35,225 nucleotides of DNA from JANXVV01 sp038230975 (GTDB lineage Bacteria; Planctomycetota; Phycisphaerae; Tepidisphaerales; Tepidisphaeraceae). The notes under the pieces were generated by a model. The model saw only the letters and a list, made by a program, of their open reading frames with translations. It was not told the DNA's origin and did not search any database. Made by a program: the position numbers and the translations under genes. The stretch covers positions 1 through 35,225 of the forward strand of contig JBBRMF010000019.1 of assembly GCA_038230975.1 (NCBI GenBank), written 5' to 3'. Positions 14,897-23,937 of this stretch are shown here, piece after piece; position 1 is the stretch's first letter; each line of letters opens with the position of its first letter.

Positions 14897-17584
14897 TTAC
14901 GTGTTATGTGTTTCCTTCATACCGCTCTGCTGGATAAGTTTTGCGACGAGGCCTGTCCAACCCGTCTGATGGCTCGCGCCGAGACCGGCCCCGTTATCCC
15001 CGTGAAAGTATTCGTGAAACGGGACGTAGTCGCGAAAATTCGGATCCGATTGAAACTTCTCTGTCCCTCCGAAAACCGCGCGACGACCCATCCCATCGCG
15101 TGTAAACAAACGAATGAGCCGTCCCGACAAATCCGTTGATACGTCCCACAGCGTCATCTGTTTTCCAGAACCGGTCGGACATTCGATCGTAAAATTCTGA
15201 CCAAAATAGTGGTCGAATCTCTGAAGGGATTCGATGAGCAGGTAGTTGATCGGAAACCAGACAGGCCCGCGCCAGTTGCTGTTCCCACCGAACAATGCAG
15301 TCGTGGATTCGGCCGGTTCATAGCCGCATTCATACGTGCGTCCATCGATTTTTTGAATCACGAGATGATCCAGGTGGTATCTCGATAACGAACGAATGCC
15401 ACCGATTGATAAAAATTCCGATTCGTCAAGCATTCGGCTGAGAATTCGGCGTAAACGATCCGCGTTGACGATCGAAAATAAAAGCCGTCCCCCTTCACCT
15501 GGCTCCGTGATCGGAAATACGTTCTTCACCAGGTCGGGCCGATGTTCGAGAAACCAATCAAATCGACGTTTGAAGCTCGGGAGCTTGGCGAACATTGCTG
15601 GCTCAATCGTCATCACCGCCAGCAGCGGGATTAATCCGACCATCGATCGAACCCGCAAAAATGAATGCGCGCCGTCCGGCCAATGAAGCACGTCGTAATA
15701 AAATCCGTCGCGTTCATCCCAGAGATCAATCCCGTCATCGCTCCGCGTTGCGGGTCGATTGTTCATCGCGTGGGCGATGTTGAAAAAGTGTTCGAGAAAT
15801 TTGGTGGCCACATCCTCGTAGCTGGGTTCGTGGTCGGATAATTCCAAGGCGATTGCCAGCATGTTCAGGCAGTACATGGCCATCCAACTGGTGCCGTCGG
15901 ACTGGTCCATATGCGCGCCGCCGGGGATCGGGGCACTGCGGTCGAACAGGCCGATGTTATCGAGGCCGAGAAATCCGCCTTGAAACACGTTTCGTCCATC
16001 GGTGTCTTTGCGATTGACCCACCAGGTAAAATTGATGAGCAACTTATGAAAGACGCGGGCCAGAAAGGCGGTGTCGGCGACACCGTTAATTCGACGATCG
16101 ATCTGGTAAACACGTAGCGCGGCCCAGGCATGTACCGGCGGATTGACATCCCCAAATGCCCACTCATAAGCCGGCAGTTGCCCGTTGGGGTGCATGAACC
16201 ATTCGCGGAGCAGTAGGATCAGTTGTCGCTTGGCAAAGTCGGCATCGACAAGCGCGAGCGGAATGCAGTGAAACGCCAGATCCCACGCGGCGAACCACGG
16301 GTATTCCCAGGAGTCGGGCATCGACAAAATGCTATCGGCATCGAATTGCGTCCACTCGCGATTGCGACCTTCCCATCTCGACTCCGGCGGAGTGGGCTGG
16401 GTCGGATCACCTTGCAGCCAGGTGAGAACATTGTAGTGAAAATATTGTTTGCTCCAGAGCATCCCGGCCAGCGCCTGCCGCTGCACCAGGCGGGCATCGT
16501 CACCCAATCCTTCGGGCGCAACGGTGTCATAGAACGCATCGGCCTCTTGCTTACGGATGGCGAACAAATCCCCAAATGACGCACCGAGCGAATCTGCTTG
16601 CGGAACGGCGGCCCCCAGCCGCAAACGAACGGTCCGCGATTCACCGGGGCCAAAAGTAAGGCAATAGTGGGCCGCCGCCTTCGTGCCAATTTTCGCAGGA
16701 TTCACGGCATTTTTGCGCCCGGCAGTGATGTAATCGTTGATGCCATCCTTCACGAATGGCGTGGCATTGCGCGAACCCGGAAACAGCTTTTCACAGTTTG
16801 TGTCATTTTCGGTGAACAACAATTCCGGCGCACCGTCCGCCTGACAAAGTAACCATTTTGTCGGCAAGGTCGGATGGTCCGCGCGCAATCCGATTCCACC
16901 CGGAATTTCCTGAGGAGACGCCGCGCGAATCTGCGGACGGATATTCTTACCATCCCAAGTCCAGGTATTTTTAAACCAAATCGTTGGTAGAAGATGCAGC
17001 GTCGCGGCAGCCTGGCCGCGATTGACGGCAGTGATCTGAATCAGCAATTCGCCAGGCTCTGATTTAGCGTATTCGACGAAAACATCGAAATACCGATTGT
17101 CATCGAAGACCCCCGTGTCGATAAGTTCATACTCCGGGTCAGTCCTTCCGCGCCGGGCATTTTCCAAAATAAGCTTCTCATAGGGGAATGCGCGCTGCGG
17201 ATATTTATAGACCGCCTTCATGTAGGAATGCGTGGGAGTGCTGTCGAGGAAATAATAATATTCCTTGACGTCTTCCCCGTGATTTCCTTCCGGGCCGGTA
17301 AGTCCGAAAAGACGCTCCTTCAGGATCGGATCATTGCCATTCCACAAGGCGAGGGAAAAGCAGAGGCTCTGCTCTCGATCGCAAATGCCAAGCAAACCGT
17401 CTTCGCCCCATCGAAACGCGCGCGACCGGGCGTGGTCATGCGGGAAGTAATTCCAGGCTGAACCATCGGCACTGTAATCTTCGCGCACCGTGCCCCAGGC
17501 TCGTTCGCTTAGGTAAGGGCCCCAGTATTTCCAGTCCACCGCGCGCTCACGGTATTGGCGAAGACGATCGTGTTCGGGAGTCAT
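14897..17584 (-). CDS. GH63/MGH1-type glucosidase
   Basis: An 895-residue cytoplasmic glycoside hydrolase resembling the GH63 group that includes mannosylglycerate and glucosylglycerate hydrolases. Visible features are the N-terminal RERAVDWKYWGPYLSERAWG block, the barrel motif WFAAWDLAFHCIPLAL, whose Asp matches the proposed general acid region, PAYEWAFGDVNPPVHAWAA, and the late NWRGPVWFPINYLLIESL block. There is no signal peptide. The start is ATG at 17584, preceded by AGGAAA; an in-frame TTG ten codons upstream overlaps the SDR stop and is unlikely. It follows the SDR gene by 26 bases. Release of glucose or a sugar acid from a compatible solute or alpha-glucoside, with the SDR acting on the product, is a plausible pathway but is inferred. 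Confidence 0.88.
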   Translation of the reverse strand: MTPEHDRLRQYRERAVDWKYWGPYLSERAWGTVREDYSADGSAWNYFPHDHARSRAFRWGEDGLLGICDREQSLCFSLALWNGNDPILKERLFGLTGPEGNHGEDVKEYYYFLDSTPTHSYMKAVYKYPQRAFPYEKLILENARRGRTDPEYELIDTGVFDDNRYFDVFVEYAKSEPGELLIQITAVNRGQAAATLHLLPTIWFKNTWTWDGKNIRPQIRAASPQEIPGGIGLRADHPTLPTKWLLCQADGAPELLFTENDTNCEKLFPGSRNATPFVKDGINDYITAGRKNAVNPAKIGTKAAAHYCLTFGPGESRTVRLRLGAAVPQADSLGASFGDLFAIRKQEADAFYDTVAPEGLGDDARLVQRQALAGMLWSKQYFHYNVLTWLQGDPTQPTPPESRWEGRNREWTQFDADSILSMPDSWEYPWFAAWDLAFHCIPLALVDADFAKRQLILLLREWFMHPNGQLPAYEWAFGDVNPPVHAWAALRVYQIDRRINGVADTAFLARVFHKLLINFTWWVNRKDTDGRNVFQGGFLGLDNIGLFDRSAPIPGGAHMDQSDGTSWMAMYCLNMLAIALELSDHEPSYEDVATKFLEHFFNIAHAMNNRPATRSDDGIDLWDERDGFYYDVLHWPDGAHSFLRVRSMVGLIPLLAVMTIEPAMFAKLPSFKRRFDWFLEHRPDLVKNVFPITEPGEGGRLLFSIVNADRLRRILSRMLDESEFLSIGGIRSLSRYHLDHLVIQKIDGRTYECGYEPAESTTALFGGNSNWRGPVWFPINYLLIESLQRFDHYFGQNFTIECPTGSGKQMTLWDVSTDLSGRLIRLFTRDGMGRRAVFGGTEKFQSDPNFRDYVPFHEYFHGDNGAGLGASHQTGWTGLVAKLIQQSGMKETHNT

Positions 17585-17610
17585 GAGTTTCCTGTGGCTC
17601 GGAGGTGTAT

Positions 17611-18378
17611 TCAATAGGTGGTGACTTGTTGCGTGAGCCCACCGTCAACGTAATACGTGCTCCCGGTCACGTACTCCGATTCATCGCCCGCCAGGAATAC
17701 CGCCACCGACGCCACTTCTTCCGGACGTCCAAAACGACCCCAGGGTATTTCGCTGATCGCATTTTTCTTCGCTTGCGGATCATCCAGCACCGCTTGATTG
17801 ATCGGCGTGGCAATCGCGCCCGGGGCGATATTGTTGCAGTTGATCTTGTACTGAGCCAATTCCATCGCGAGGTTGCGCATCATCATCCGAACACCGCCTT
17901 TGCTGGCACAGTAGGCGGTGAAGTCAGGAAATGGGATGTCTTCGTGAACGGAAGAAATGAAGATCAACTTCCCACCTTGCCCTTGCTTGACCATTTGTCG
18001 CGCTGCCACCTGACTCACAAGATAGGGGCCGAACAAATTCACCGCGATCACCTTATTCCACTCGTCATCCATCACATCCAGAAACGGTTTTTTGATTTCC
18101 ATTCCCGCGTTGTTAATCGCGATATCCAGCCGACCGAACTTCGCGACGACATCGCCGATCATCCGCTCAACCTGATCTCTTTTGCTGACATCACCTGGAG
18201 TGGCGATGGCCGATGACCCAAGCTTTTGAACCAGATCCAATCCCTGTTTTTCGTGCGGTCCCCCAGGCAGATAATTAACAGCGACACGCGCTCCCTCGGC
18301 TGCAAATCGCTCGATAATCGCCTTGCCGATACCGCTGCTTGAACCCGTGACGATCGCAACTTTATCTTTCAGACGCAT
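17611..18378 (-). CDS. SDR-family dehydrogenase, glucose 1-dehydrogenase-like
   Basis: A 255-residue classical short-chain dehydrogenase. The cofactor loop TGSSSGIG is at 11-18, NNAG at 89-92, and the catalytic Ser143, Tyr156 and Lys160 are in place (YCASK). The C-terminal YVTGSTYYVDGG is standard. Its overall pattern is closest to glucose 1-dehydrogenases, which oxidise glucose to gluconolactone with NAD(P); the precise substrate cannot be read from sequence. An excellent AAGGAGAT ribosome binding site precedes the ATG. It is the first gene of the minus-strand group SDR, GH63, propeller, glutaminase-like protein, which supports a sugar substrate. Confidence 0.9.
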   Translation of the reverse strand: MRLKDKVAIVTGSSSGIGKAIIERFAAEGARVAVNYLPGGPHEKQGLDLVQKLGSSAIATPGDVSKRDQVERMIGDVVAKFGRLDIAINNAGMEIKKPFLDVMDDEWNKVIAVNLFGPYLVSQVAARQMVKQGQGGKLIFISSVHEDIPFPDFTAYCASKGGVRMMMRNLAMELAQYKINCNNIAPGAIATPINQAVLDDPQAKKNAISEIPWGRFGRPEEVASVAVFLAGDESEYVTGSTYYVDGGLTQQVTTY

Positions 18379-18437
18379 GTAAGATCTCCTTAAAACGCCG
18401 TGATCATTCTTTAAAATCCGTTCGGATTGCCGGCGGG

Positions 18438-18514
18438 CGAATGACGAAAAACTAAATTCGAGTGCACGAAAAGAAGACTCGTGTTTTTTTCGTGAATTCG
18501 AATTTAGTCATTCG
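18438..18514. repeat. Imperfect inverted repeat between ABC-F and SDR genes
   Basis: Arms at 18438-18472 and 18487-18514 pair over about 25 bases, the left arm having a seven-base insertion (GAAAAAC) after CGAATGAC. Read on the minus strand it follows the stop of the ABC-F gene by 11 bases and contains T tracts, so it may act as its terminator. The CGAATGAC unit recurs in the direct repeats near 20403-20435. Confidence 0.6.
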
Positions 18515-18525
18515 TTATTTCACAC

Positions 18526-20334
18526 TCACTCTTTCTGCTTGGCGTCCAGCTTATCCCACCGGGCGTACAGCGTTTTAACCGCTTCCTGCGCCTTCTCCAA
18601 CTCGCGACAGCACTGCGTCAACTTCACATGATCTCGGGAAATCGCCGGCTCATCCATCGCTCTTTGCCGCGAGTCGACTTCAGCCTCGGCCCGTTCGATT
18701 TTTTCTTCAATCTGCTCCCACTCGCGCTGCTCCATGTAGCTCAGCCGTTTCAATCCTGCCGGGGGTTTGGAGGCGGCCTTTGCGACCGCCTTTTTCGCCA
18801 CCGTTTCGGATTTGGCGGATGATTCCTGCGCGCGTTCCCATTCGGCTAAGTTCACATGCATCCGCGCGCCACCCTTGCCGTCAATCGCAAGCAGTTCGCT
18901 GGAAATCCGATCGAGCATGAATCGATCGTGCGTCACCAGCACCAATGCCCCGGGGAAATCTTCAAGGCTTTCCTCGAGCACTTCCAGCGTTTGAATATCC
19001 AGATCATTGGTCGGTTCATCGAGAATCAGCAAATCGGCTGGGTGCATCATCAGTCGCGCGATTAAGATGCGAGCTTGCTCACCACCGGAAAGCTCGCCGA
19101 CTTTCATGTCCAGTTGATCCGTGCGGAAATTAAATCGCTTGGCCCATCCGGAGATGTGCATTCCTTCGCCGCGGTAAACGATGTTATCGCCGCCCGGCGA
19201 CAACGCCCGCCGAAGCAGTTCGTTTTTATTGAGCTGCTCTCGATTTTGATCGAACTTGACGATCTTCAACACATTGGCGCGAATGATTTCACCGCCGTCC
19301 GGTTGTAAATCCCCGGTTAATAGACGGATGAGAGAGGTTTTTCCACTGCCGTTCGGCCCGAGAAACCCAAGGCGCGTGCCAGGGGCGAGGATAAAATCCA
19401 CACCGCTGAATAGCAGCCGGCCTCCGAGCGATTTACTCACATTCTTGGCCACCAACAGCTTTCGCGTTTGTCGTTGCGTGCCGGCGAATTCCAAACTGGC
19501 GGCTTCTCGCTGAGTATTGCGAGCCTTCACATCCGCCAGATCGACAATCAGTCGATTGGCCTCTTCGATACGGCCCTTCGCCTTGGTCCGCCGCGCCTTG
19601 GCTCCGCGCTGCAACCATTCAATCTCGCGTCGAACAACGCCCGCCAGCGACCGCTCGGAGCTTGCCTGCGCTTCCAGATACTCCGCTCGTTTTTCCAGGA
19701 ACTGCGAATAGGAACCGATGACGCTTAAAAAGCCATTGGCATACGCTCGATCGAGTTCAATGACCCGGTTCGTCACATTTTCAAGAAAATACCGGTCGTG
19801 GCTGACCAGCAAAAACGCGAACTTGGCGTCGAGCAATAGCTTTTCAAGCCAGAGGATTCCTTCGACATCCAGATGATTCGTCGGCTCATCCAGCAGTAGC
19901 AGATCCGGTTTCTTGATCAGCTCCCGCGCGAGCGCGAGTCGCTTTCGCCAACCGCCGGAAAGTGAATCCACGATCTGATCCACATCGGTGAAACCGATCT
20001 TGCTGAGTAGAATGCTCACTTCGACGTGGTAGTCATGCTCGTCGCCGTGGTTATCCGTATGCTCTCCCAGAAGCACTTGCTCGACGGTTAACCCCGGGGG
20101 GAAGATATCATTTTGCGGAAGATACCCCAGCCGAAGCTGCCTTTTTGTAGTCATAGCCCCGGAATCCGAGCTTTCCTGCCCCGCCAGTATCTTCAAGAGG
20201 GTCGATTTGCCCGATCCGTTGGGACCGATCAAACCCGTCCGCTGGTTGTCTTCCAGATGGAGGGTAATGCCCGTGAACAAAGGTCGTGGGCCGAAAGATT
20301 TCGAGAGAGAATCACAACTGAGAAGCAATGCCAT
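18526..20334 (-). CDS. uup: ABC-F ATPase, Uup type
   Basis: A 602-residue soluble protein with two ATP-binding cassettes and no membrane segments. Cassette 1 has Walker A GPNGSGKST (37-45), signature LSGGW (125-129) and Walker B LLLLDEPTNHLD (145-156). Cassette 2 has GPNGSGKTS, LSGGEQ and LLILDEPTNDLD. The linker around 195-275 is charged and helical. A C-terminal coiled coil (from about SYMEQREWEQIEEK to the end) is the feature that distinguishes Uup from EttA-like members. ABC-F proteins bind the ribosome E site; Uup also affects excision of transposons and recombination intermediates. It is probably transcribed alone, divergently from the pepP/Q-accBC group. Confidence 0.9.
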   Translation of the reverse strand: MALLLSCDSLSKSFGPRPLFTGITLHLEDNQRTGLIGPNGSGKSTLLKILAGQESSDSGAMTTKRQLRLGYLPQNDIFPPGLTVEQVLLGEHTDNHGDEHDYHVEVSILLSKIGFTDVDQIVDSLSGGWRKRLALARELIKKPDLLLLDEPTNHLDVEGILWLEKLLLDAKFAFLLVSHDRYFLENVTNRVIELDRAYANGFLSVIGSYSQFLEKRAEYLEAQASSERSLAGVVRREIEWLQRGAKARRTKAKGRIEEANRLIVDLADVKARNTQREAASLEFAGTQRQTRKLLVAKNVSKSLGGRLLFSGVDFILAPGTRLGFLGPNGSGKTSLIRLLTGDLQPDGGEIIRANVLKIVKFDQNREQLNKNELLRRALSPGGDNIVYRGEGMHISGWAKRFNFRTDQLDMKVGELSGGEQARILIARLMMHPADLLILDEPTNDLDIQTLEVLEESLEDFPGALVLVTHDRFMLDRISSELLAIDGKGGARMHVNLAEWERAQESSAKSETVAKKAVAKAASKPPAGLKRLSYMEQREWEQIEEKIERAEAEVDSRQRAMDEPAISRDHVKLTQCCRELEKAQEAVKTLYARWDKLDAKQKE

Positions 20335-20457
20335 GGAATCTGCCGTCTTTTAAAAAAAACCTTGTTAACCTCTGGGTCGGGATAATAGCGGGATGCGGTG
20401 AAAATGACGAATGACGAAATCAGAATGACGAAATAACGCGATTCCTCTCCGATCGCG

Positions 20458-20536
20458 CTCGCCCCAAATCAGAACGTCGCCGCAAAAGTAAGTTCGAGGT
20501 GAGGGGGCAATCGGCGACGTTCTGATTTGGGGCGAG
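20458..20536. repeat. Perfect 25-bp inverted repeat
   Basis: The arms 20458-20482 and 20512-20536 are exact reverse complements (core CCCCAAATCAGAACGTCG), with a 29-base loop. It could form a very stable cruciform or RNA hairpin. It is not next to a gene end (about 120 bases upstream of the ABC-F start and 220 upstream of the aminopeptidase start), so it is not an ordinary terminator. Confidence 0.85.
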
Positions 20537-20565
20537 GCAACCCGAGCGATTGCTGAAAGATTCTT

Positions 20566-20586
20566 GTTCCGCACAGCGGAACCTAC
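20566..20586 (-). repeat. Single GTAG-REP unit
   Basis: These 21 bases are identical to the right-hand unit of the element at 10832-10852: palindrome GTTCCGC-ACA-GCGGAAC ending in CTAC, which is GTAG on the minus strand. It is unpaired here (a REP singlet). Confidence 0.75.
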
Positions 20587-20686
20587 ACGACTTCGAGCTT
20601 TTGACTTCATTTTGCCTTCGAGCTTTTTTCGGATTTCATTTTTCGACTTTCTGATTTCCAGCTTTCCCCGGACTTCCCCTATCGGT

Positions 20687-20715
20687 TTGACACAACGCAA
20701 CGCCTTCCTTACTCT
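20687..20715 (+). promoter_or_regulatory. Candidate promoter of the aminopeptidase-accBC group
   Basis: A perfect TTGACA -35 box (20687-20692) is followed at 17 bases by TACTCT (20710-20715), a weak -10. Transcription would begin near 20722, 36 bases before the ATG. Confidence 0.45.
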
Positions 20716-20757
20716 TCCGATGCATTAAAGTGACTTCTAGCGATTGAGACTCCTGTT

Positions 20758-21912
20758 ATGCCGACCCCTACCGTCGTCTCCCGTGCAAAAGCGTATCTGA
20801 AGGTCCGTCAGAAAAGCGTGCGCGATGCGATGAAGGAGCTGAATCTCGATGCGATCATGCTCACCCATCCGCCCGATCTCGCGTACCTGACCAATTTCAC
20901 GGGCGATGATTCGATCGGAATCATCACCGCCAAAGACGTCTATATTGTGACGGATTTTCGATACAAGGAACAAGTCGGAATCGAAGCAGGCTGGGTCAAA
21001 GTAACCATTCGAGATGGCAAGATGGGCGACGCGCTGGCGAAAACCTTCGCCGACGCCAAGGTCGGTCGAGTGGGGTTCGAAGCGAATTTCACGACGGTCG
21101 GTCAAATCGACGCCCTGCAATCAGCGATAAAAGACCAGCAAAAAGAGAAGTCTCAGCATGGCGATAAGGCATTGGAATTGGTGCCTCTCGATAATGTCAT
21201 GGTGAAGATCCGACGCGTGAAGGATGACAATGAAATCGACTTGGTCCGCAAATCGGTTGCAATTGCTGAAGAGGCTTATGACGCCATCCTTGCGGAAATA
21301 GAAGTGGGGCAAACCGAGAATCATTTGGCCGGTCAACTGGTTTTTGAACTTCGATCGCGCGGCGCGTCGAATAGTAGTTTTCCGGTGATCGTGGCTGCCG
21401 GTGCGAATAGTTCGTTGCCGCATTATCGGCCCGGTGAAACCCTGGTGCAAAAAGACCAACCGCTTCTGATCGACTGGGGCGCGGTGTATAAAGGATACTG
21501 CAGCGATCTGACACGGACGCTCCTGATTGGCCGCGTCAGCGATCGGATCAAGACTATTTATAAGGTGGTTCTGGAAGCGCAGACAGCGGCTATCAATTTT
21601 TTAAGGCCGGGTGTCACCACGCACCAAGCCGATCGCGTGGCTCGTGACGTCATCGACAAAGCGGGTTTCAAGGAATTCTTCGGTCACGGGTTGGGTCACG
21701 GCATCGGTCGCGAAATTCATGAATTGCCGTCGATGAACAAGAACACCAGGGAAGAAGAACTGCGACCTGGAATGATTGTGACCGTTGAACCGGGAATTTA
21801 TTTACCCGGTGAAGGCGGGGTTCGCATTGAAGACGACGTGTTGATTACCCATTCCGGTTGCGAAGTGCTATCCGGGTTGGACAAGACTTTTGAAGGGTGT
21901 CATCTCGAGTAG
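20758..21912 (+). CDS. M24 Xaa-Pro aminopeptidase/dipeptidase
   Basis: A 384-residue metallopeptidase that removes the residue before proline or cleaves Xaa-Pro dipeptides in the cytoplasm. It has the creatinase-type N-terminal domain (about 1-150; AIMLTHPPDLAYLTNFTG) and the pita-bread catalytic domain with all five metal ligands: Asp239 (LLIDWG), Asp250 (SDLTRT), His314 (GHGLGHGIG), Glu344 (TVEPGIY) and Glu358 (VRIEDD). Its length fits PepP/PepQ-like enzymes without an extended N-terminus. Its stop overlaps the possible GTG start of the biotin carrier gene and lies 5 bases before the ATG, so they are co-transcribed. A pepQ-efp-accB-accC order is common in bacteria; efp is absent here. Confidence 0.92.
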   Translation: MPTPTVVSRAKAYLKVRQKSVRDAMKELNLDAIMLTHPPDLAYLTNFTGDDSIGIITAKDVYIVTDFRYKEQVGIEAGWVKVTIRDGKMGDALAKTFADAKVGRVGFEANFTTVGQIDALQSAIKDQQKEKSQHGDKALELVPLDNVMVKIRRVKDDNEIDLVRKSVAIAEEAYDAILAEIEVGQTENHLAGQLVFELRSRGASNSSFPVIVAAGANSSLPHYRPGETLVQKDQPLLIDWGAVYKGYCSDLTRTLLIGRVSDRIKTIYKVVLEAQTAAINFLRPGVTTHQADRVARDVIDKAGFKEFFGHGLGHGIGREIHELPSMNKNTREEELRPGMIVTVEPGIYLPGEGGVRIEDDVLITHSGCEVLSGLDKTFEGCHLE

Positions 21913-21917
21913 AACGA

Positions 21918-22451
21918 ATGAGCGAAAAGAAAACCGCAAAAAAGCCACTTAAAAATATTCCCTCCGGCGCTTCGCAAGGCCCGATGGATGTCAATCTGCT
22001 GAAGCAACTTGTCCAGTTGATGGCGGCCAACGATCTAAACACAGTTGATTTGCGAGACGGCCAAAAACGCGTCGTGCTCAAGCGCGGAGCCGTGGCGGCA
22101 TCGCCCGCGTTGATGTCCTACGCGCCACAGGCATACGCTTCTTCGGCTGCACCCTCCGCGCCGTCTTCTGGCGGAAGCTCAACTCCGGCCGCACCCGTCG
22201 ACGAAGATGCGGGCCTTGTCGCCATCAAGAGCCCGATGGTTGGCACGTTCTATGCAAAGGCAACCCCTGAATCCAAGCCATTCGTGACCGTAGGTTCCAT
22301 GGTCGATGAGGATACGGATGTATGCGTGATTGAAGCGATGAAGGTCTTCAATAACATCAAGTCCGAAACGCGCGGCACGATTGCCAGGATTCTTGTCACG
22401 GACGGTCAAACGGTGGAATTCGGCACGGTTCTTTTCCTGGTGAAACCATGA
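21918..22451 (+). CDS. accB: Biotin carboxyl carrier protein of acetyl-CoA carboxylase
   Basis: A 177-residue carrier protein that shuttles carboxybiotin between AccC and the carboxyltransferase in malonyl-CoA synthesis. The N-terminal MDVNLLKQLVQLMAANDL block is typical of AccB, followed by an Ala/Ser/Pro-rich linker (about 60-95) and the biotinyl domain with SPMVGTFY and the acceptor Lys142 in EAMKVFNNI. The usual motif is EAMKLMNEI; the VFN variant should still be biotinylated. Start ATG at 21918; an in-frame GTG at 21897 overlaps the aminopeptidase end and is less likely. accC follows after 98 bases containing a possible 24-codon frame. Confidence 0.93.
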   Translation: MSEKKTAKKPLKNIPSGASQGPMDVNLLKQLVQLMAANDLNTVDLRDGQKRVVLKRGAVAASPALMSYAPQAYASSAAPSAPSSGGSSTPAAPVDEDAGLVAIKSPMVGTFYAKATPESKPFVTVGSMVDEDTDVCVIEAMKVFNNIKSETRGTIARILVTDGQTVEFGTVLFLVKP

Positions 22452-22522
22452 ATGAACCACGCCGATTGAATCTTTTGCATCTCGCCCACCACCTGGGCTT
22501 TCTGGTCCCGAACGCTGCTTAG
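22448..22522 (+). CDS. Possible 24-residue small ORF between accB and accC
   Basis: An ATG overlapping the accB stop as ATGA opens a 24-codon frame (MNEPRRLNLLHLAHHLGFLV, then PNAA) ending 27 bases before accC. The four-base overlap is the arrangement used for translational coupling, and the frame covers most of the accB-accC gap. Nothing else shows that the peptide is made; it could equally be chance. Confidence 0.25.
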   Translation: MNEPRRLNLLHLAHHLGFLVPNAA

Positions 22523-22549
22523 AGCGGTCTGGCACAATTTGGACGATAC

Positions 22550-23896
22550 ATGTTCTCGAAGATTCTAATTGCCAATCGCGGCGAGATTGCTCTCCGCATC
22601 ATTCGCGCTTGCCGTGAAATGGGAATCCAAACCGCTGTCGTGTATTCGACGGCCGACAAGGATGCTGCGTACCTCAAGCTTGCCGATCAGGCGATTTGCA
22701 TCGGCAATGGCCCCCCCGCCGAGAGCTATCTCAACATCCCGCGCATTATTTCCGCCGCCGAGATTGCCGATGTTCAGGCGATTCATCCCGGTTACGGATT
22801 TCTTGCGGAGAACTCCCACTTTGCGGAGATCTGCCGTAGCTGCAAAATTGAATTCATCGGCCCGCCCGTCAAAGCGATGGCCGCCGTCGGTGACAAAGTG
22901 GAATGCAAGAAACTCGCCCGCAAAGCCAAGGTGCCCACAGTTCCGGGCAGTATTGGCGCTGTCGAGGATGAAAAGACCGCGCTGAAAATCGCCGGGGAGA
23001 TCGGCTACCCGATCATCATCAAAGCTGCCGCCGGGGGGGGTGGGCGCGGCATGCGCGTGGCTCACAATGATGTATCGCTTCGCGCCGGTTTTAAAGCCGC
23101 CCAGGCCGAAGCCGAAAACGCATTTAAAGATTCAACCGTCTACATCGAAAAGTACGTCGAATTTGGCCGGCATGTGGAGGTCCAGATTCTCGCCGACAAC
23201 CACGGCAACGCGATTCACCTGTGGGAGCGCGATTGCTCGATGCAACGCCGCCATCAAAAGCTGGTTGAAGAATCACCGAGCCCAGTATTGAAGCAATCCG
23301 TGCGCGAGGATTTGTGCGCATCGGCGGTGCGACTCATTAAAACAGCCGGCTATGCCAACGCCGGAACCGTCGAATTCCTCGTCGACAAACAACAGAACTA
23401 CTACATTCTTGAAGTGAACGCCCGGATTCAGGTGGAGCATCCCGTCACGGAACAGGTGACCGGCATTGACTTGATCAAGGAACAGATTCGCATCGCCAGT
23501 GGCGAACCGCTCAGCATTCGCCAAAAAGATGTCAAGCAGATGGGTCATGCGATTGAATGCCGGATCAACGCTGAAGATCCTGCCCGTAACTTCGCCCCGA
23601 GCCCGGGCGTCATTCAAGAATGGCGCGCTCCGGGAGGGCTTGGGGTGCGCCTCGATAGCCATGCCTATGCCGGCTATCGCATCCCACCCAATTACGACAG
23701 CATGATCGGTAAGCTCATCGTTCACCGCCCCACCCGCGCAGAAGCCATCAGCACGATGAAGCGCGCCCTCAGTGAGTTTCATGTCGCCCCGATCAAGACG
23801 ACCATCCCGCTGCATTTGCAGATCATGGATAATCAGCATTTCCAATCGGGCGATGTCGATACCGGGTTTATTGAGAGAGTGATGTTGGGTAAGTAG
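22550..23896 (+). CDS. accC: Biotin carboxylase subunit of acetyl-CoA carboxylase
   Basis: A 448-residue ATP-grasp enzyme that carboxylates biotin on AccB using ATP and bicarbonate. The N-terminal ILIANRGEIALRIIRACRE, the Lys116 region (GDKVECK), the glycine-rich loop KAAAGGGGRGMRV (158-170), HVEVQILAD, the RDCSMQRRHQKLVEE block and the active-site NARIQVEHPVTEQ are all intact. Its length matches the family. It is the last gene of the aminopeptidase-accB-accC group; the carboxyltransferase subunits are not in the window. Together with AccB it feeds malonyl-CoA to fatty-acid synthesis and, possibly, to the ketosynthase cassette at 6402-10698. Confidence 0.95.
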   Translation: MFSKILIANRGEIALRIIRACREMGIQTAVVYSTADKDAAYLKLADQAICIGNGPPAESYLNIPRIISAAEIADVQAIHPGYGFLAENSHFAEICRSCKIEFIGPPVKAMAAVGDKVECKKLARKAKVPTVPGSIGAVEDEKTALKIAGEIGYPIIIKAAAGGGGRGMRVAHNDVSLRAGFKAAQAEAENAFKDSTVYIEKYVEFGRHVEVQILADNHGNAIHLWERDCSMQRRHQKLVEESPSPVLKQSVREDLCASAVRLIKTAGYANAGTVEFLVDKQQNYYILEVNARIQVEHPVTEQVTGIDLIKEQIRIASGEPLSIRQKDVKQMGHAIECRINAEDPARNFAPSPGVIQEWRAPGGLGVRLDSHAYAGYRIPPNYDSMIGKLIVHRPTRAEAISTMKRALSEFHVAPIKTTIPLHLQIMDNQHFQSGDVDTGFIERVMLGK

Positions 23897-23937
23897 CGCG
23901 TGAAATGTCCTCTCTCGCTTAACCCTCCGCTTATGAG

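Larger units (their letters stand above)
20335..20757. other. Repeat-filled divergent intergenic region
   Basis: This 423-base gap separates the divergent ABC-F and aminopeptidase genes and holds no gene. From left to right it contains direct GAATGACGAA-like repeats (about 20403-20435), a perfect 25-bp inverted repeat (20458-20536), a single GTAG-REP unit (20566-20586), a purine/pyrimidine-skewed stretch of degenerate CTTTCGACTTTCTGA-like units (about 20590-20675), and a candidate promoter (20687-20715). Confidence 0.7.
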
